A DNA stretch of 46,216 nt. It comes from Akkermansia muciniphila. Lineage in GTDB: Bacteria > Verrucomicrobiota > Verrucomicrobiia > Verrucomicrobiales > Akkermansiaceae. The notes beneath the pieces were generated by a model that saw only the letters and a list, made by a program, of their open reading frames with translations, did not search any database and was not told where the DNA came from. The stretch is from positions 1 to 46,216 of the forward strand of contig CAMCCX010000012.1 of assembly GCA_945873305.1 (NCBI GenBank), given 5' to 3'. Positions 1 through 8,122 of the stretch are shown here, in pieces. Both the position numbers and the translations under genes were made by a program. Each line of letters opens with the position of its first letter. The stretch's first letter is position 1.

Positions 1-2
1 AT

Positions 3-326
3 TTCATCAAAACCTCCACCGGCAAAACCTCCACCAACGCCACGCTCGGCAACAACCAGGTCATGCTCGAAGCCATCCGCGACCACTTCCTCGCCACCGG
101 CATCGAGATCGGCATGAAACCCGCCGGCGGCATCCGCACCGCCAAACAGGCGCTGCACTTCCTCGTCGCCGTCAAGGAAACCCTCGGCGACGCCTGGCTG
201 ACTAACACCCGATACCGCTTCGGAGCCTCCGCCCTGCTCAACGAGCTCGTCCGCCAGCTTGTGAAGGAAAAGACCGGTGCCTATCAAGCTCCTTACACCT
301 TCAGCGAATCCTCGTCAGCCTATTAG
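3..326 (+). CDS. deoC: Deoxyribose-phosphate aldolase, C-terminal part
   Basis: Cleaves 2-deoxyribose 5-phosphate to glyceraldehyde 3-phosphate and acetaldehyde in deoxynucleoside catabolism. The frame is open from the window edge, so the N-terminal half is missing. Visible are the FIKTSTGK segment carrying the Schiff-base lysine (third residue in the window) and the KPAGGIRT segment with the second active-site lysine, both diagnostic of DeoC. The protein ends normally at a TAG. It is followed after 38 bases by an aldehyde dehydrogenase, and the spacer is filled by degenerate 9-bp repeats. The deoC-ALDH order suggests that the acetaldehyde released is oxidised by the next gene product; that link is inference. 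Confidence 0.95.
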   Translation, partial: FIKTSTGKTSTNATLGNNQVMLEAIRDHFLATGIEIGMKPAGGIRTAKQALHFLVAVKETLGDAWLTNTRYRFGASALLNELVRQLVKEKTGAYQAPYTFSESSSAY

Positions 327-329
327 AAA

Positions 330-357
330 TACGTCTTATAAGACCCATACGACCTAT
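330..357. repeat. Degenerate 9-bp tandem repeat, copy A
   Basis: About three units with 9-bp period (TACGTCTTA, TAAGACCCA, TACGACCTA) fill most of the spacer between the deoC stop codon and the following ALDH start. The same family is seen at 1842-1877 and, on the other strand, inside valS at 29564-29596. No function is known to me. Confidence 0.6.
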
Positions 358-364
358 CAATTTC

Positions 365-1846
365 ATGCCCGCCAAGAAATCCACCCGCCCCGCCGCCAGA
401 GAACTGCTCTTCGGCGACCTCTGGGAATACGATCCCGCGCCGGAATCCGCGCCGGCCTTCATCGAGCCGCGCTACGGCTTGTTCATCAACGGCAAGTTCG
501 TCGCGCCCAAGACCCGCAAATATTTCGACTCCATCAGCCCGCGCAACGAGGAGAAGCTCTCGGAAATCGCCCTCGCCGGAGCCGCCGATGTCGACGCAGC
601 TTATCAGGCAGCCGCCACCGCGTTTGTTTCCTGGAGCAAACTCCCCGGCACCGAGCGCGCGAAATACCTCTTCCGCATCGCCCGCCTGCTGCAGGACCGC
701 GCCCGCGAGTTCGCCGTGGCGGAAACGCTCGACGGCGGAAAGCCTATCACGGAATCCCGTGACTTCGACGTGCCGATGGCCGCCGCGCATTTCTTCTATC
801 ACGCCGGCTGGGCGGACAAGCTCAACTACGTCACCCCCGGCCGCACGCTCGCGCCGCTCGGTGTGGTCGGCCAGATCATTCCGTGGAATTTCCCGCTGCT
901 CATGCTCGCGTGGAAACTCGCCCCCGCCCTCGCCACGGGAAACACCGTCGTTCTCAAACCCGCTGAAACCACCTCGATCACCGCGCTCAAATTCGCCTCC
1001 ATTTTACAAGACGCCGGACTGCCGCCGGGCGTCGTCAACATCGTCACCGGCGCGGGCGAAACCGGAGCCGCCGTGGTCAATCACCCGCTGGCCGCGAAAA
1101 TCGCGTTCACCGGCTCGACCGAAGTCGGGAAATCCATCCAACGCGCGCTCGCAGGCACCGGCAAGCGCCTCACCCTCGAACTCGGCGGCAAGGCCGCTAA
1201 CATCGTCTTCGAAGACGCACCTCTCGACCAAGCCGTCGAAGGCATCATCAACGGCATCTTTTTCAACCAAGGCCACGTTTGCTGCGCCGGCTCGCGCCTG
1301 CTCGTCCAGGAATCCATCGCGGAAGAAGTTCTATCCAAGCTCAAGGTCCGCCTCAAATCCCTCCGCACCGGCGACCCGCTCGACAAGAACACCGACGTCG
1401 GAGCGATCAATTCGCAAGCCCAACTCGACCGGATCCGCGAGCTCGTCGCCTGCGGAGTCGCCGAGGGCGCGGATCTCTACCAGCCCGCCTGCAAGCTTCC
1501 GGAAAAAGGCTTCTACTTCCCTCCCACCCTCTTCTCTAACGTCGCCATGAGCCACCGCATCGCCCGCGATGAAATCTTCGGCCCGGTGCTTTCCATCCTT
1601 ACCTTCCGCACGCCGGAGGAAGCCGTCGAAAAAGCCAACAACACCCGCTACGGCCTCAGCGCCGGCGTATGGACGGACAAGGGCTCGCGCATCCTGAAGA
1701 TGTCCACCGAACTCAAGGCCGGCGTCGTCTGGGCGAACTCCTTCAACAAATTCGACCCCGCCTCGCCCTTCGGCGGCTACAAGGAATCCGGCTTCGGCCG
1801 GGAAGGAGGAAAACAAGGACTGCTCGACTATGCAAATCTGATATAG
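365..1846 (+). CDS. Aldehyde dehydrogenase, catalytic half of an ALDH16-like pair
   Basis: NAD(P)-dependent aldehyde dehydrogenase of 493 residues. Seen in the sequence: IIPWNFP around 171-177 with the conserved Asn175, LKPAE with Lys198 in the cofactor site, LELGGK with general base Glu272, and GHVCCAGS with catalytic Cys306, so the enzyme should be active. The N-terminal stretch around 16-28 (FGDLWEYDPAPES) resembles the N terminus of ALDH16 proteins as I remember them. The next gene looks like the non-catalytic second half of ALDH16, so the pair is read here as a split ALDH16. The substrate is unknown; acetaldehyde from DeoC is a reasonable guess. No Shine-Dalgarno motif precedes the ATG. 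Confidence 0.93.
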   Translation: MPAKKSTRPAARELLFGDLWEYDPAPESAPAFIEPRYGLFINGKFVAPKTRKYFDSISPRNEEKLSEIALAGAADVDAAYQAAATAFVSWSKLPGTERAKYLFRIARLLQDRAREFAVAETLDGGKPITESRDFDVPMAAAHFFYHAGWADKLNYVTPGRTLAPLGVVGQIIPWNFPLLMLAWKLAPALATGNTVVLKPAETTSITALKFASILQDAGLPPGVVNIVTGAGETGAAVVNHPLAAKIAFTGSTEVGKSIQRALAGTGKRLTLELGGKAANIVFEDAPLDQAVEGIINGIFFNQGHVCCAGSRLLVQESIAEEVLSKLKVRLKSLRTGDPLDKNTDVGAINSQAQLDRIRELVACGVAEGADLYQPACKLPEKGFYFPPTLFSNVAMSHRIARDEIFGPVLSILTFRTPEEAVEKANNTRYGLSAGVWTDKGSRILKMSTELKAGVVWANSFNKFDPASPFGGYKESGFGREGGKQGLLDYANLI

Positions 1847-1877
1847 GTCGTATAAGACCTATAGGACCTATAATACC
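1842..1877. repeat. Degenerate 9-bp tandem repeat, copy B (four units)
   Basis: Four consecutive units, TATAGGTCG, TATAAGACC, TATAGGACC and TATAATACC, form the whole junction between the two ALDH genes. The first unit contains the TAG stop of the upstream gene and the last ends one base before the ATG of the downstream gene. The array is strongly A+T-rich compared with its flanks. Confidence 0.75.
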
Positions 1878-1878
1878 C

Positions 1879-2739
1879 ATGCTCAAAATCACCAAAACCC
1901 CCAAGTGCCACGTCGGCGGAGCCTTCATCCGCTCGGAGAGCGGACGCGTCTATCCGCTCACCGACGCCGGCGGCGTGTTCTTCGCGAACATCCCGCTCTG
2001 CAGCCGCAAGGATTTGCGCAACGCCGTGGAAGCCGCCGCCAAGGCCGGTCCCGGCTGGGCCGCGCGCAACGCCTACAACCGCGGCCAGATCCTCTATCGC
2101 CTCGCCGAAATGTTGGAGGCCCGCGCCGCGGAAATGTCGGAAGCTTTATCAATTGCCGGCATTCCCAAGAAAGGCGCCGAGCGCGAGGTCCGCGCCAGCA
2201 TCGAGCGCACCGTCCATTACGCCGGCTGGACGGACAAATACCAAGCCCTGCTCGGCAGCGTGAACCCGGTCGCCTCCTCGCATTTCAATTTCACCGTCAC
2301 CGAGCCAATGGGTATCATCGGCGTGATCGCGCCGGACGAAGCGCCGCTGCTAGGACTGCTCTCGCTCGTCCTGCCCGCCATCACCAGCGGCAATACCGTC
2401 GTTGCGCTCGCCACCACCACCCAGCCCTATCCGTCGATCCTGCTAGGCGAAATGCTCGCCACCAGCGACCTCCCCGGTGGAGTCGTCAATCTCCTCACCG
2501 GCCGGCGCGACGAGCTCATCCCCACCTTCGCCACCCACGCGCACTTGCGAGGACTCGCCGCCGTCGCGAACTTGGAGGAACGCAAAATCCTCCAGACCGG
2601 AGCCGCCGACAGCGTCAAACGTCTCAAGCTCATCCCCGCGGAAATCTCCACCGACTGGTTCGCCGAAAACGCCCAGGGCCTCTACGAAATCCGCGACCAC
2701 CTCGAAGCCAAAACCACCTGGCACCCCATCGGAGCGTAA
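1879..2739 (+). CDS. Non-catalytic ALDH-like protein, C-terminal half of split ALDH16
   Basis: A 286-residue protein with the N-terminal and cofactor-binding regions of the ALDH fold but no catalytic domain: there is no LELGGK glutamate and no catalytic cysteine. The usual PWNFP motif is replaced by APDEAPL (151-157), followed by LPAITSGNTVV. This APDE-PLL pattern and the WHPIGA ending resemble the C-terminal pseudo-ALDH domain of ALDH16, whose vertebrate form has CPDEWPLL and ends LWLPMGD (from memory). The likely role is structural, forming a complex with the preceding active ALDH. The ATG at 1879 is chosen because it directly follows the repeat array and gives the expected N terminus. It is not simply a decayed copy, because the frame is intact and well conserved. 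Confidence 0.85.
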   Translation: MLKITKTPKCHVGGAFIRSESGRVYPLTDAGGVFFANIPLCSRKDLRNAVEAAAKAGPGWAARNAYNRGQILYRLAEMLEARAAEMSEALSIAGIPKKGAEREVRASIERTVHYAGWTDKYQALLGSVNPVASSHFNFTVTEPMGIIGVIAPDEAPLLGLLSLVLPAITSGNTVVALATTTQPYPSILLGEMLATSDLPGGVVNLLTGRRDELIPTFATHAHLRGLAAVANLEERKILQTGAADSVKRLKLIPAEISTDWFAENAQGLYEIRDHLEAKTTWHPIGA

Positions 2740-2780
2740 TTCGCGCTTGTTCGAAATTCCATCCGGTTTACCCATCCCGC

Positions 2781-3452
2781 ATGCCCGATGCCGTTTACGT
2801 CCATGATGCCTTCGCGAGAATCGCCGATCGCTACGTGCTAACCAACCACGTCCTGAGCTGCGGCATGGACATCTGGTGGCGCAAGGTCGTCACCGCCCGC
2901 ATCCGGAAATGGAAGCCGGCGCGCCTGCTCGACGTCGCCAGCGGCACCGGCGACCTCGCCTTGGAAATCCAGGACGAATGCCCGCAGTGCGAAGTCATCG
3001 CCTCCGACTTCTGCGCGGAGATGCTTGCCCACGCCGCCAGCCGCGGCATCGCCAAAACCATCGTTGCCGACGCGTTGAAGCTCCCTTTTAAAGACGCGGA
3101 ATTTGATGTCGTCACCGTCGCCTTCGGCCTGCGCAACATGGCCGACTATCCGGCAGCGCTGCGCGAAATGCAACGTGTCCTCAAGCCCGGCGGCCGCCTC
3201 GTCATCCTGGATTTCTCCCTGCCCGACGGTATCCTGCGCGGCCCTTACCGCTGGTATCTCCACCACGTCCTGCCGCACATGGCCGGCTGGCTAACCGGCC
3301 AGAAGGACGCCTACGAATACCTCGGCGGCTCCATCGAACAATTTCCCTCCGGCAAGGCGATGACCGACTTGCTGGAAACCTGCGGCTTCGGGAAAACCGA
3401 CTTCACGCCGGTCACCCTCGGCGTTGTCACCATTTACGAAGGCACCCGCTGA
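2781..3452 (+). CDS. ubiE: Demethylmenaquinone/ubiquinone C-methyltransferase
   Basis: SAM-dependent methyltransferase of 223 residues that adds the ring methyl group in menaquinone (or ubiquinone) synthesis. Seen: SAM-binding motif LLDVASGTGDLA at about 49-60, the VAFGLRNM family signature, and LREMQRVLKPGGRL. The family is usually 230-250 residues, so the length fits with this start. Since this lineage is expected to use menaquinone, the MenG role is more likely than ubiquinone synthesis; this is inference. It follows the ALDH gene by 41 bases and ends at a strong hairpin shared with convergent mdh. Confidence 0.93.
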   Translation: MPDAVYVHDAFARIADRYVLTNHVLSCGMDIWWRKVVTARIRKWKPARLLDVASGTGDLALEIQDECPQCEVIASDFCAEMLAHAASRGIAKTIVADALKLPFKDAEFDVVTVAFGLRNMADYPAALREMQRVLKPGGRLVILDFSLPDGILRGPYRWYLHHVLPHMAGWLTGQKDAYEYLGGSIEQFPSGKAMTDLLETCGFGKTDFTPVTLGVVTIYEGTR

Positions 3453-3458
3453 ACAAAA

Positions 3459-3494
3459 AAAATGCCTGCCGCCCAATCGGGCAGCAGGCATTTT
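3459..3494. terminator. Bidirectional rho-independent terminator
   Basis: A near-perfect 16-bp inverted repeat with one mismatch and a 4-base AATC loop lies between convergent ubiE and mdh. The stem starts with a run of A and ends with four T, so it can terminate transcription in both directions. Confidence 0.88.
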
Positions 3495-3516
3495 GCAAAA
3501 GACTAACCGAGTTGGC

Positions 3517-4506
3517 TTAGCCGGGAATCAGATGCTTCACCGCGTCGCGCTCTTCCTTGAGTTCGCTGATGGTGAGGTCGATTTTCTCCAGACTGAAGGC
3601 GTCGATCGGCAGGCCTTGGACGACTTCCCACTTGCCGTTCTCGATCGTGCGGATCGGCATCGAGGCGATGAGGCCTTTTTCGATGCCGTAAGAACCGTCC
3701 GAGCAGACAGCGACGGAATGCCAGTCACCGGCCGGAGTCGGGGTGATGAGGCTTTTCACCGTGTCGAGCGCGGCGTTCGCGGCGGAAGCGGCGGAGGATG
3801 CGCCGCGGGCCTTGATGATGGCGGCACCGCGCTGTTGGACGGTGCTGATGAAGTCGCCCTTGAGCCATGCGACGTGGGAAATCACGTCGGTGACGGGACG
3901 GCCGTTGATCTTGGCATTGGTGAAATCCGGATACTGGGTGGCCGAGTGGTTGCCCCAGATGCAGAGGTTGGTGACCTTGGACTGATGGACGCTGGCCTTC
4001 TTGGCGAGCTGGCTTTTGGCGCGGTTTTCATCGAGCCGGGTCATCGCGAAGAAGCGGTCCTTGGGCACGCCCTCGGCGTTGTTCATGGCGATGAGCGCGT
4101 TGGTGTTGCAGGGATTCCCAACAACTAACACGCGGACGTCCTTGGCGGCGTTTCTCGCAATCGCTTTGCCCTGGCCGGTGAAAATCTTGCCATTGATGCC
4201 CAGTAGGTCGGCGCGTTCCATCCCGGCCTTGCGCGGCACCGAGCCGACGAGCAGCGCCCAGTTGGTACCTTTGAATCCTTCGTTGAGATCCGAGGTGCCG
4301 ACGACTTCGTTGAGCAGCGGGAACGCGCAGTCATCGAGCTCCATGATGACGCCCTGAAGCGCGGCCATGCCGGGCTCGATTTCGATCAGGCGGAGATTGA
4401 CCGGTTGGTCCGGACCGAAGACGAAGCCGGAAGCGATGCGGAAAAGAAGCGCGTAGCCGATCTGGCCAGCCGCGCCGGTGATGGAGACTGTAATGGGAGT
4501 TTTCAT
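3517..4506 (-). CDS. mdh: Malate dehydrogenase
   Basis: NAD-dependent malate/oxaloacetate oxidoreductase of 329 residues, of the long cytosolic-type MDH group. Seen: Rossmann motif GAAGQIG at 11-17, substrate arginines in PRKAGMER (about 91-98), the RLDENRA segment (about 158-163), and [11 protein letters not shown] with catalytic His187. It lies only 30 bases behind the BMC aldolase on the same strand, so it may be cotranscribed with the microcompartment genes. A malate/lactate-type dehydrogenase has been reported in PV-type BMC loci, but this sequence looks like an ordinary TCA-cycle enzyme and has no evident encapsulation helix. Whether it serves the BMC cannot be decided from sequence. 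Confidence 0.95.
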   Translation of the reverse strand: MKTPITVSITGAAGQIGYALLFRIASGFVFGPDQPVNLRLIEIEPGMAALQGVIMELDDCAFPLLNEVVGTSDLNEGFKGTNWALLVGSVPRKAGMERADLLGINGKIFTGQGKAIARNAAKDVRVLVVGNPCNTNALIAMNNAEGVPKDRFFAMTRLDENRAKSQLAKKASVHQSKVTNLCIWGNHSATQYPDFTNAKINGRPVTDVISHVAWLKGDFISTVQQRGAAIIKARGASSAASAANAALDTVKSLITPTPAGDWHSVAVCSDGSYGIEKGLIASMPIRTIENGKWEVVQGLPIDAFSLEKIDLTISELKEERDAVKHLIPG

Positions 4507-4536
4507 GGAGATAAATGCGAGGGAGCTAGCTGTTTG

Positions 4537-5625
4537 TTATTTGACCGCGGCTAGGATCTGCTCGGTGAGCATTTGCACGAGCTTCTCGGCTTCCGGATCG
4601 AGCTTGCCGCCGCCGGACGGGGCGGACTTGTCAGGAATCTGGCAGACGGTGCCGGGGCTGAATTCCGCGTTGTCGCAGAGCTGGCATTCCTTCCAGTTGG
4701 CGCGCTTGTCTTCCATGCCGAGCACCTTGCGGAGCGCGATGAGTTCCTGGGCCTGGCCACCGGTGATGGTGAGAAGTTTGCCGCCATTGAGCTGCGAGGC
4801 AACCCAGATGGTTTTGCAATAGGACTCGACGTTTTCCATCTTCCAGTAGGAATCCTCGATGTCCTTGCCCCAGGTGATGACCCCGTGGTTGACCATCAGA
4901 ACGGCCATGTGATCGACGGCGGCATCTCCAACAGCCACTGCGTTCGCAGGCGTGCCGGGGGTTTCATATTTGGACAGGCCGATCTGGCCGAGGAACACTT
5001 CCGCCTCGGGAATCATGCAGGTCGGCGGCTGGACGCCGGCGACGGCGAAGGCGGTGCCGTGCGGCGGGTGGGCGTGGCAGCAGGCCTTGGCCTTGGGCTG
5101 GCGCTTCATGATCGCGAGGTGGGTCATGCACTCGGAGGTGCGCTTGTATTTGCCGGCGAGTTGCACGCCTTCCATGTCCACGAGGCACATTTGCTCAAGC
5201 GTCATGAATCCTTTGGAAACGAGAGTCGGAGTGCAGAGCACGAGGTTGTCGCCGACGCGGATCGTTAGGTTACCGCCATTGCCGTCGGTGTATTCGCGGT
5301 CCCACATGCGCTTTCCGATGTCCACCATCCGCTGCTTGAGCTCAACAATCGCCGGTGAATGGAAGAATGCGTGGATTTCAGCAGGGGTCTTCGGATCCTT
5401 GCCGGGAGTCCAATGGAATTCGTAGTTAGGGAGGATCGGCTCGGCGTAAGCGGCGGGCGCGGCCGGTGCGCTGGACTGGCCGCCGGCACGGACCGGACCG
5501 ATGCCATCGCGGAGGACGTCCTTGGCGGATGGCGTGAGAACCGAGCCTTTCGGAAGATCGGCAGCGGTTTTACCGGATTTCAGGTGGGCTTCGATATCAG
5601 CGGCGGTGAAGACTTTGTTGCTCAT
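4537..5625 (-). CDS. BMC-associated class II aldolase (fuculose/rhamnulose-phosphate type)
   Basis: Zinc-dependent class II aldolase of 362 residues, the likely signature enzyme of this microcompartment; PV-type systems use it to split fuculose- or rhamnulose-1-phosphate to DHAP and lactaldehyde. The aldolase/adducin domain spans about 88-310, with Glu165 in RTSE, zinc ligands His184 and His186 (HAHPPH) and His247 (MVNHGVI). Residues 1-45 form an extra module with VLTPSAKDVLRD, like the N-terminal element seen on some EutQ-type BMC proteins. The last 20 residues, after a Pro/Gly linker, form a predicted amphipathic helix typical of an encapsulation peptide. A CQLC motif at 314-317 and Cys328 may bind metal or be redox active. 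Exact sugar is not shown by sequence. Confidence 0.9.
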   Translation of the reverse strand: MSNKVFTAADIEAHLKSGKTAADLPKGSVLTPSAKDVLRDGIGPVRAGGQSSAPAAPAAYAEPILPNYEFHWTPGKDPKTPAEIHAFFHSPAIVELKQRMVDIGKRMWDREYTDGNGGNLTIRVGDNLVLCTPTLVSKGFMTLEQMCLVDMEGVQLAGKYKRTSECMTHLAIMKRQPKAKACCHAHPPHGTAFAVAGVQPPTCMIPEAEVFLGQIGLSKYETPGTPANAVAVGDAAVDHMAVLMVNHGVITWGKDIEDSYWKMENVESYCKTIWVASQLNGGKLLTITGGQAQELIALRKVLGMEDKRANWKECQLCDNAEFSPGTVCQIPDKSAPSGGGKLDPEAEKLVQMLTEQILAAVK

Positions 5626-5637
5626 GTAGTTCGGCGG

Positions 5638-5949
5638 TTAGGAATCGGTAACGGGTGGTTCGTAGGAAAGTGAGTCAAAAATCGCGACGGTGATGGCGTC
5701 GATGGGAATAGGGAAATCAAAAGGAGCGGTGGCTTCGGCACCTTCGACGATGCCGACGATGTCGCCGTCCCCGGCACCCATGTTGTCATAGGCGACCAGC
5801 GTGGACTGGTTGGTTAGGGCCGGCGCGTTTGTGCAGGCGTCGTTGAACTGCCCTGCGTCCAGCGGATTGACCATGAGCCATCGACCGCCTTTGAAGGAGG
5901 GATCTTGGACATTCAGGGTCACTCGACCGATGACTTGGGCTACACGCAT
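5638..5949 (-). CDS. BMC-P vertex shell protein (EutN/CcmL family), 103 aa
   Basis: Pentameric vertex protein that caps the corners of the polyhedral shell. Seen: the N-terminal MRVAQVIGRVTLNVQDPSFKG segment in place of the usual FLA-V-G start, the VAYDNMGAGDGDIVGIVEG core typical of EutN/CcmL, and the closing IDAITVAIFDSL strand. The family is normally 80-105 residues. It is the most diverged of the three BMC-P copies here, with an insertion around 30-45. It lies 12 bases upstream of the aldolase and 9 bases downstream of the next BMC-P, within one operon. Confidence 0.93.
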   Translation of the reverse strand: MRVAQVIGRVTLNVQDPSFKGGRWLMVNPLDAGQFNDACTNAPALTNQSTLVAYDNMGAGDGDIVGIVEGAEATAPFDFPIPIDAITVAIFDSLSYEPPVTDS

Positions 5950-5958
5950 GATGGATAT

Positions 5959-6213
5959 TCAATCAACGATGCCTTGGATGAAATTTCGGATGGGAGAATT
6001 GTCGTCGTGGACGATGTGGCGGGCGCCGAGACCGTCGGTGGAAACCATGACCTTCGAATGAAGGCCGGCTCCGAACAGGTCGATGGCGATCATCGGCGCA
6101 CCGATGAGTCCTAACTCGGGGTCGAGGGCCTGGCACAGCATCATCTTGTGTCCTTTGAGTGAAGGATGGGAATGACTGCTGACCGCGTGGCCGACGACTT
6201 GAGCGAGGAACAT
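5959..6213 (-). CDS. BMC-P vertex shell protein (EutN/CcmL family), 84 aa
   Basis: Second vertex protein. Seen: MFLAQVVGHAVSSHSHPSLKG at the N terminus and the AIDLFGAGLHSKVMVSTDG core; it is at the short end of the family. It is histidine-rich in the first 25 residues (His9, His14, His16 and His22), which the other two copies are not. Only four bases separate it from the acylating dehydrogenase upstream, suggesting coupled expression. Three different BMC-P genes in one locus are characteristic of PV-type microcompartments. Confidence 0.92.
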   Translation of the reverse strand: MFLAQVVGHAVSSHSHPSLKGHKMMLCQALDPELGLIGAPMIAIDLFGAGLHSKVMVSTDGLGARHIVHDDNSPIRNFIQGIVD

Positions 6214-6217
6214 CAGG

Positions 6218-7693
6218 TTAGATGATGCGGAGGTTTTCCACCAGCACGCAGCGGCGGACGCGGGTGAAGGTCTTGGGAGTGGTGATCCCCTCGCCCGTCG
6301 TGGTGGCGATGGAGTAGGATAGATAGCCCTCGCCGCCGAGGCCGAGGCCGGCGACGGACGCGCCGTTCTTGACGAAGATGGTGGTGTCCATTTCCTTGGC
6401 CATGTAGGTCATGTGATCGACGTCCTTGGTGTGGATGATGGCGGAGTGGCGGTAGTTGTGCTCGGCGCGCTTGGCTTCGCGGACGCCGGTTTCAAAGTCC
6501 GGCACCGAAACGATCGGCATCATCGGCATCATTTGCTCTTCCTGGACGAACGGATGGTCGGCGTCGGTCTCCGCGAAGAGAAGCTGGGTTCCGGCCGGGA
6601 TGTTAGCTCCGGCGTGCTGGGCGAGGACGCTTGGATCGGCACCGACGAGAGCGCGGTTGACGGAAGCATGCGAGCAACCGCCACCTTCGCCGGGCTTGAA
6701 GGTGAACGCCGCGGCGGTGAGGCGTTCGAGCTCCTGTGAGTTGAGGCGGGCGGCGCCGGCTTTCGTGAGTTCCTCGCAGAATTTATTGAAGACGGAGCCG
6801 ACGACGAAGACCACTTTTTCTCCGATGCAGAGCAAGTTGTTATCGAACGCGCCGCCTTCGATGACGTTGCGGGCCGCGCGGGCAAGGTCGGCGGTGGCAT
6901 CGACGACAACCACGGGATTTCCCGGGCCGGCGCAGATCGCGCGCTTGCCGGATTTCATCGCCGCGTTGACGACCGCCGGGCCGCCGGTGATGGCTAGCAG
7001 ATTGACCAGCGGGTTCTTGCAGAGCAGGTCGAAGGACTCGATGCTTGGCGACTCGATGGTGGTGATGATGTTATCAATTCCGATTTCGCGGAAGATCGCT
7101 TCGTTATAAGCGCGCACGGCCATGGCGGCGCTGCGGGCACCACCGGGATGCGGATTGAAAACGATGGAATTCCCGGCGGCCACCATGTTGATGACGTTGC
7201 CGGTGAGAGTGGGAACCGAGTGAGTGACTGGTAGAATCGCGCCGATCACGCCGAAGGGGGCGTATTCCTCGAGGGTGATGCCGCCGTCGCCGCTCATCGC
7301 GTAGGGCTGGAGCCACTCGGTGCCGGGGACGTTCTTGGTGATCTGGAGCTTGGCGATCTTGTGGTCTAGACGGCCGATTTTGGTCTCCTCCATCTCGAAC
7401 TTGCCCCATGGCTCGGCGTTCGCCACGGCGAGTCCCTTGACGATTTCGATCACTTTGGCGCGGCCGGCGACTCCGAGTTTTTTCAACTGGAGATGGGCGT
7501 CGGTGGCGGCGTGGGCGGCCTTGTCAACGCAGGTGAAAACCCCGCGTTGGCCGGCTTCGCCGCTGCAACCGCAGCCGCAGGAGGATGACTTGGCGGCAGC
7601 AGGTGCCGGCGCGGTCTGGACACCGGTGGTCGCGAGACGGGAAATGACAGATTCTACGACGGAGCGAAGTGTTTCTGGATCGAGAGTTTTCAT
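6218..7693 (-). CDS. CoA-acylating aldehyde dehydrogenase of the microcompartment
   Basis: EutE/PduP-type enzyme (491 aa) that oxidises the toxic aldehyde (lactaldehyde or acetaldehyde) to acyl-CoA with NAD inside the shell. Seen: a predicted amphipathic N-terminal helix at 3-22 followed by an Ala/Pro linker, the arrangement of an encapsulation peptide; CAGPGNPVVVVD at 254-265; and catalytic Cys289 in AFDNNLLCIGEK. Unusual is a cysteine cluster in the linker, SSSCGCGCSG (Cys39, 41, 43), with Cys55 just behind it. Its neighbours are vertex genes on both sides. The product would go to PduL (10315-10995). Confidence 0.95.
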   Translation of the reverse strand: MKTLDPETLRSVVESVISRLATTGVQTAPAPAAAKSSSCGCGCSGEAGQRGVFTCVDKAAHAATDAHLQLKKLGVAGRAKVIEIVKGLAVANAEPWGKFEMEETKIGRLDHKIAKLQITKNVPGTEWLQPYAMSGDGGITLEEYAPFGVIGAILPVTHSVPTLTGNVINMVAAGNSIVFNPHPGGARSAAMAVRAYNEAIFREIGIDNIITTIESPSIESFDLLCKNPLVNLLAITGGPAVVNAAMKSGKRAICAGPGNPVVVVDATADLARAARNVIEGGAFDNNLLCIGEKVVFVVGSVFNKFCEELTKAGAARLNSQELERLTAAAFTFKPGEGGGCSHASVNRALVGADPSVLAQHAGANIPAGTQLLFAETDADHPFVQEEQMMPMMPIVSVPDFETGVREAKRAEHNYRHSAIIHTKDVDHMTYMAKEMDTTIFVKNGASVAGLGLGGEGYLSYSIATTTGEGITTPKTFTRVRRCVLVENLRII

Positions 7694-7753
7694 GCGGGAA
7701 ATTGAAATTTAAAAAACGGCGCGAGGCCCGGTTGGTTAGTCAGACAGATGGAA

Positions 7754-8062
7754 CTAACCGCCTTTGTAAACGGTTTTGCCGAGGACTTCGACGCGGTCGA
7801 TGATCGCGACGATGGCGGCATCCACCGGGATGAGCTTCAAGCCCTGCGCGGCGCGAGCCGAGCTGCCCTGGCAGAAAAGGACGAGTTCGCCCTCACCGGC
7901 ACCCACCGTGTCGATCGCGACAATGGTGTTCTGGCCGTCCTTGAACTTGGACGGATCCTTGTCGTCAACGAGCTTGGGACGAAGCAGGAGAAGTTTCCTT
8001 CCGACCATGAGCTCGTCTTTTTTCGTCGATACGACTTGTCCGATGACTTCTGCGAGAAACAT
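7754..8062 (-). CDS. BMC-P vertex shell protein (EutN/CcmL family), 102 aa
   Basis: Third vertex protein. It begins MFLAEVIGQVVSTKKDELMVG, has the AIDTVGAGEGELVLFCQGSSAR core that is close to canonical CcmL/EutN, and ends with DAAIVAIIDRVEVLG. Of the three copies it best matches the family consensus, including the glycine-rich GAGEGE turn. It lies 60 bases upstream of the acylating dehydrogenase and 60 bases downstream of a BMC-H gene. Confidence 0.95.
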   Translation of the reverse strand: MFLAEVIGQVVSTKKDELMVGRKLLLLRPKLVDDKDPSKFKDGQNTIVAIDTVGAGEGELVLFCQGSSARAAQGLKLIPVDAAIVAIIDRVEVLGKTVYKGG

Positions 8063-8122
8063 CTGGGATTGAGGGAGACCGCGCCCGAGATCGGTTAGGA
8101 CCGCGGGCGCGGCGGGATTGAA

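Noticed and set aside
1879-2739. Reading the second ALDH gene as a recent pseudogene
   Set aside because: The frame is intact, the ending matches the natural C terminus of ALDH16, and the conserved APDE-PLL pattern argues for selection.
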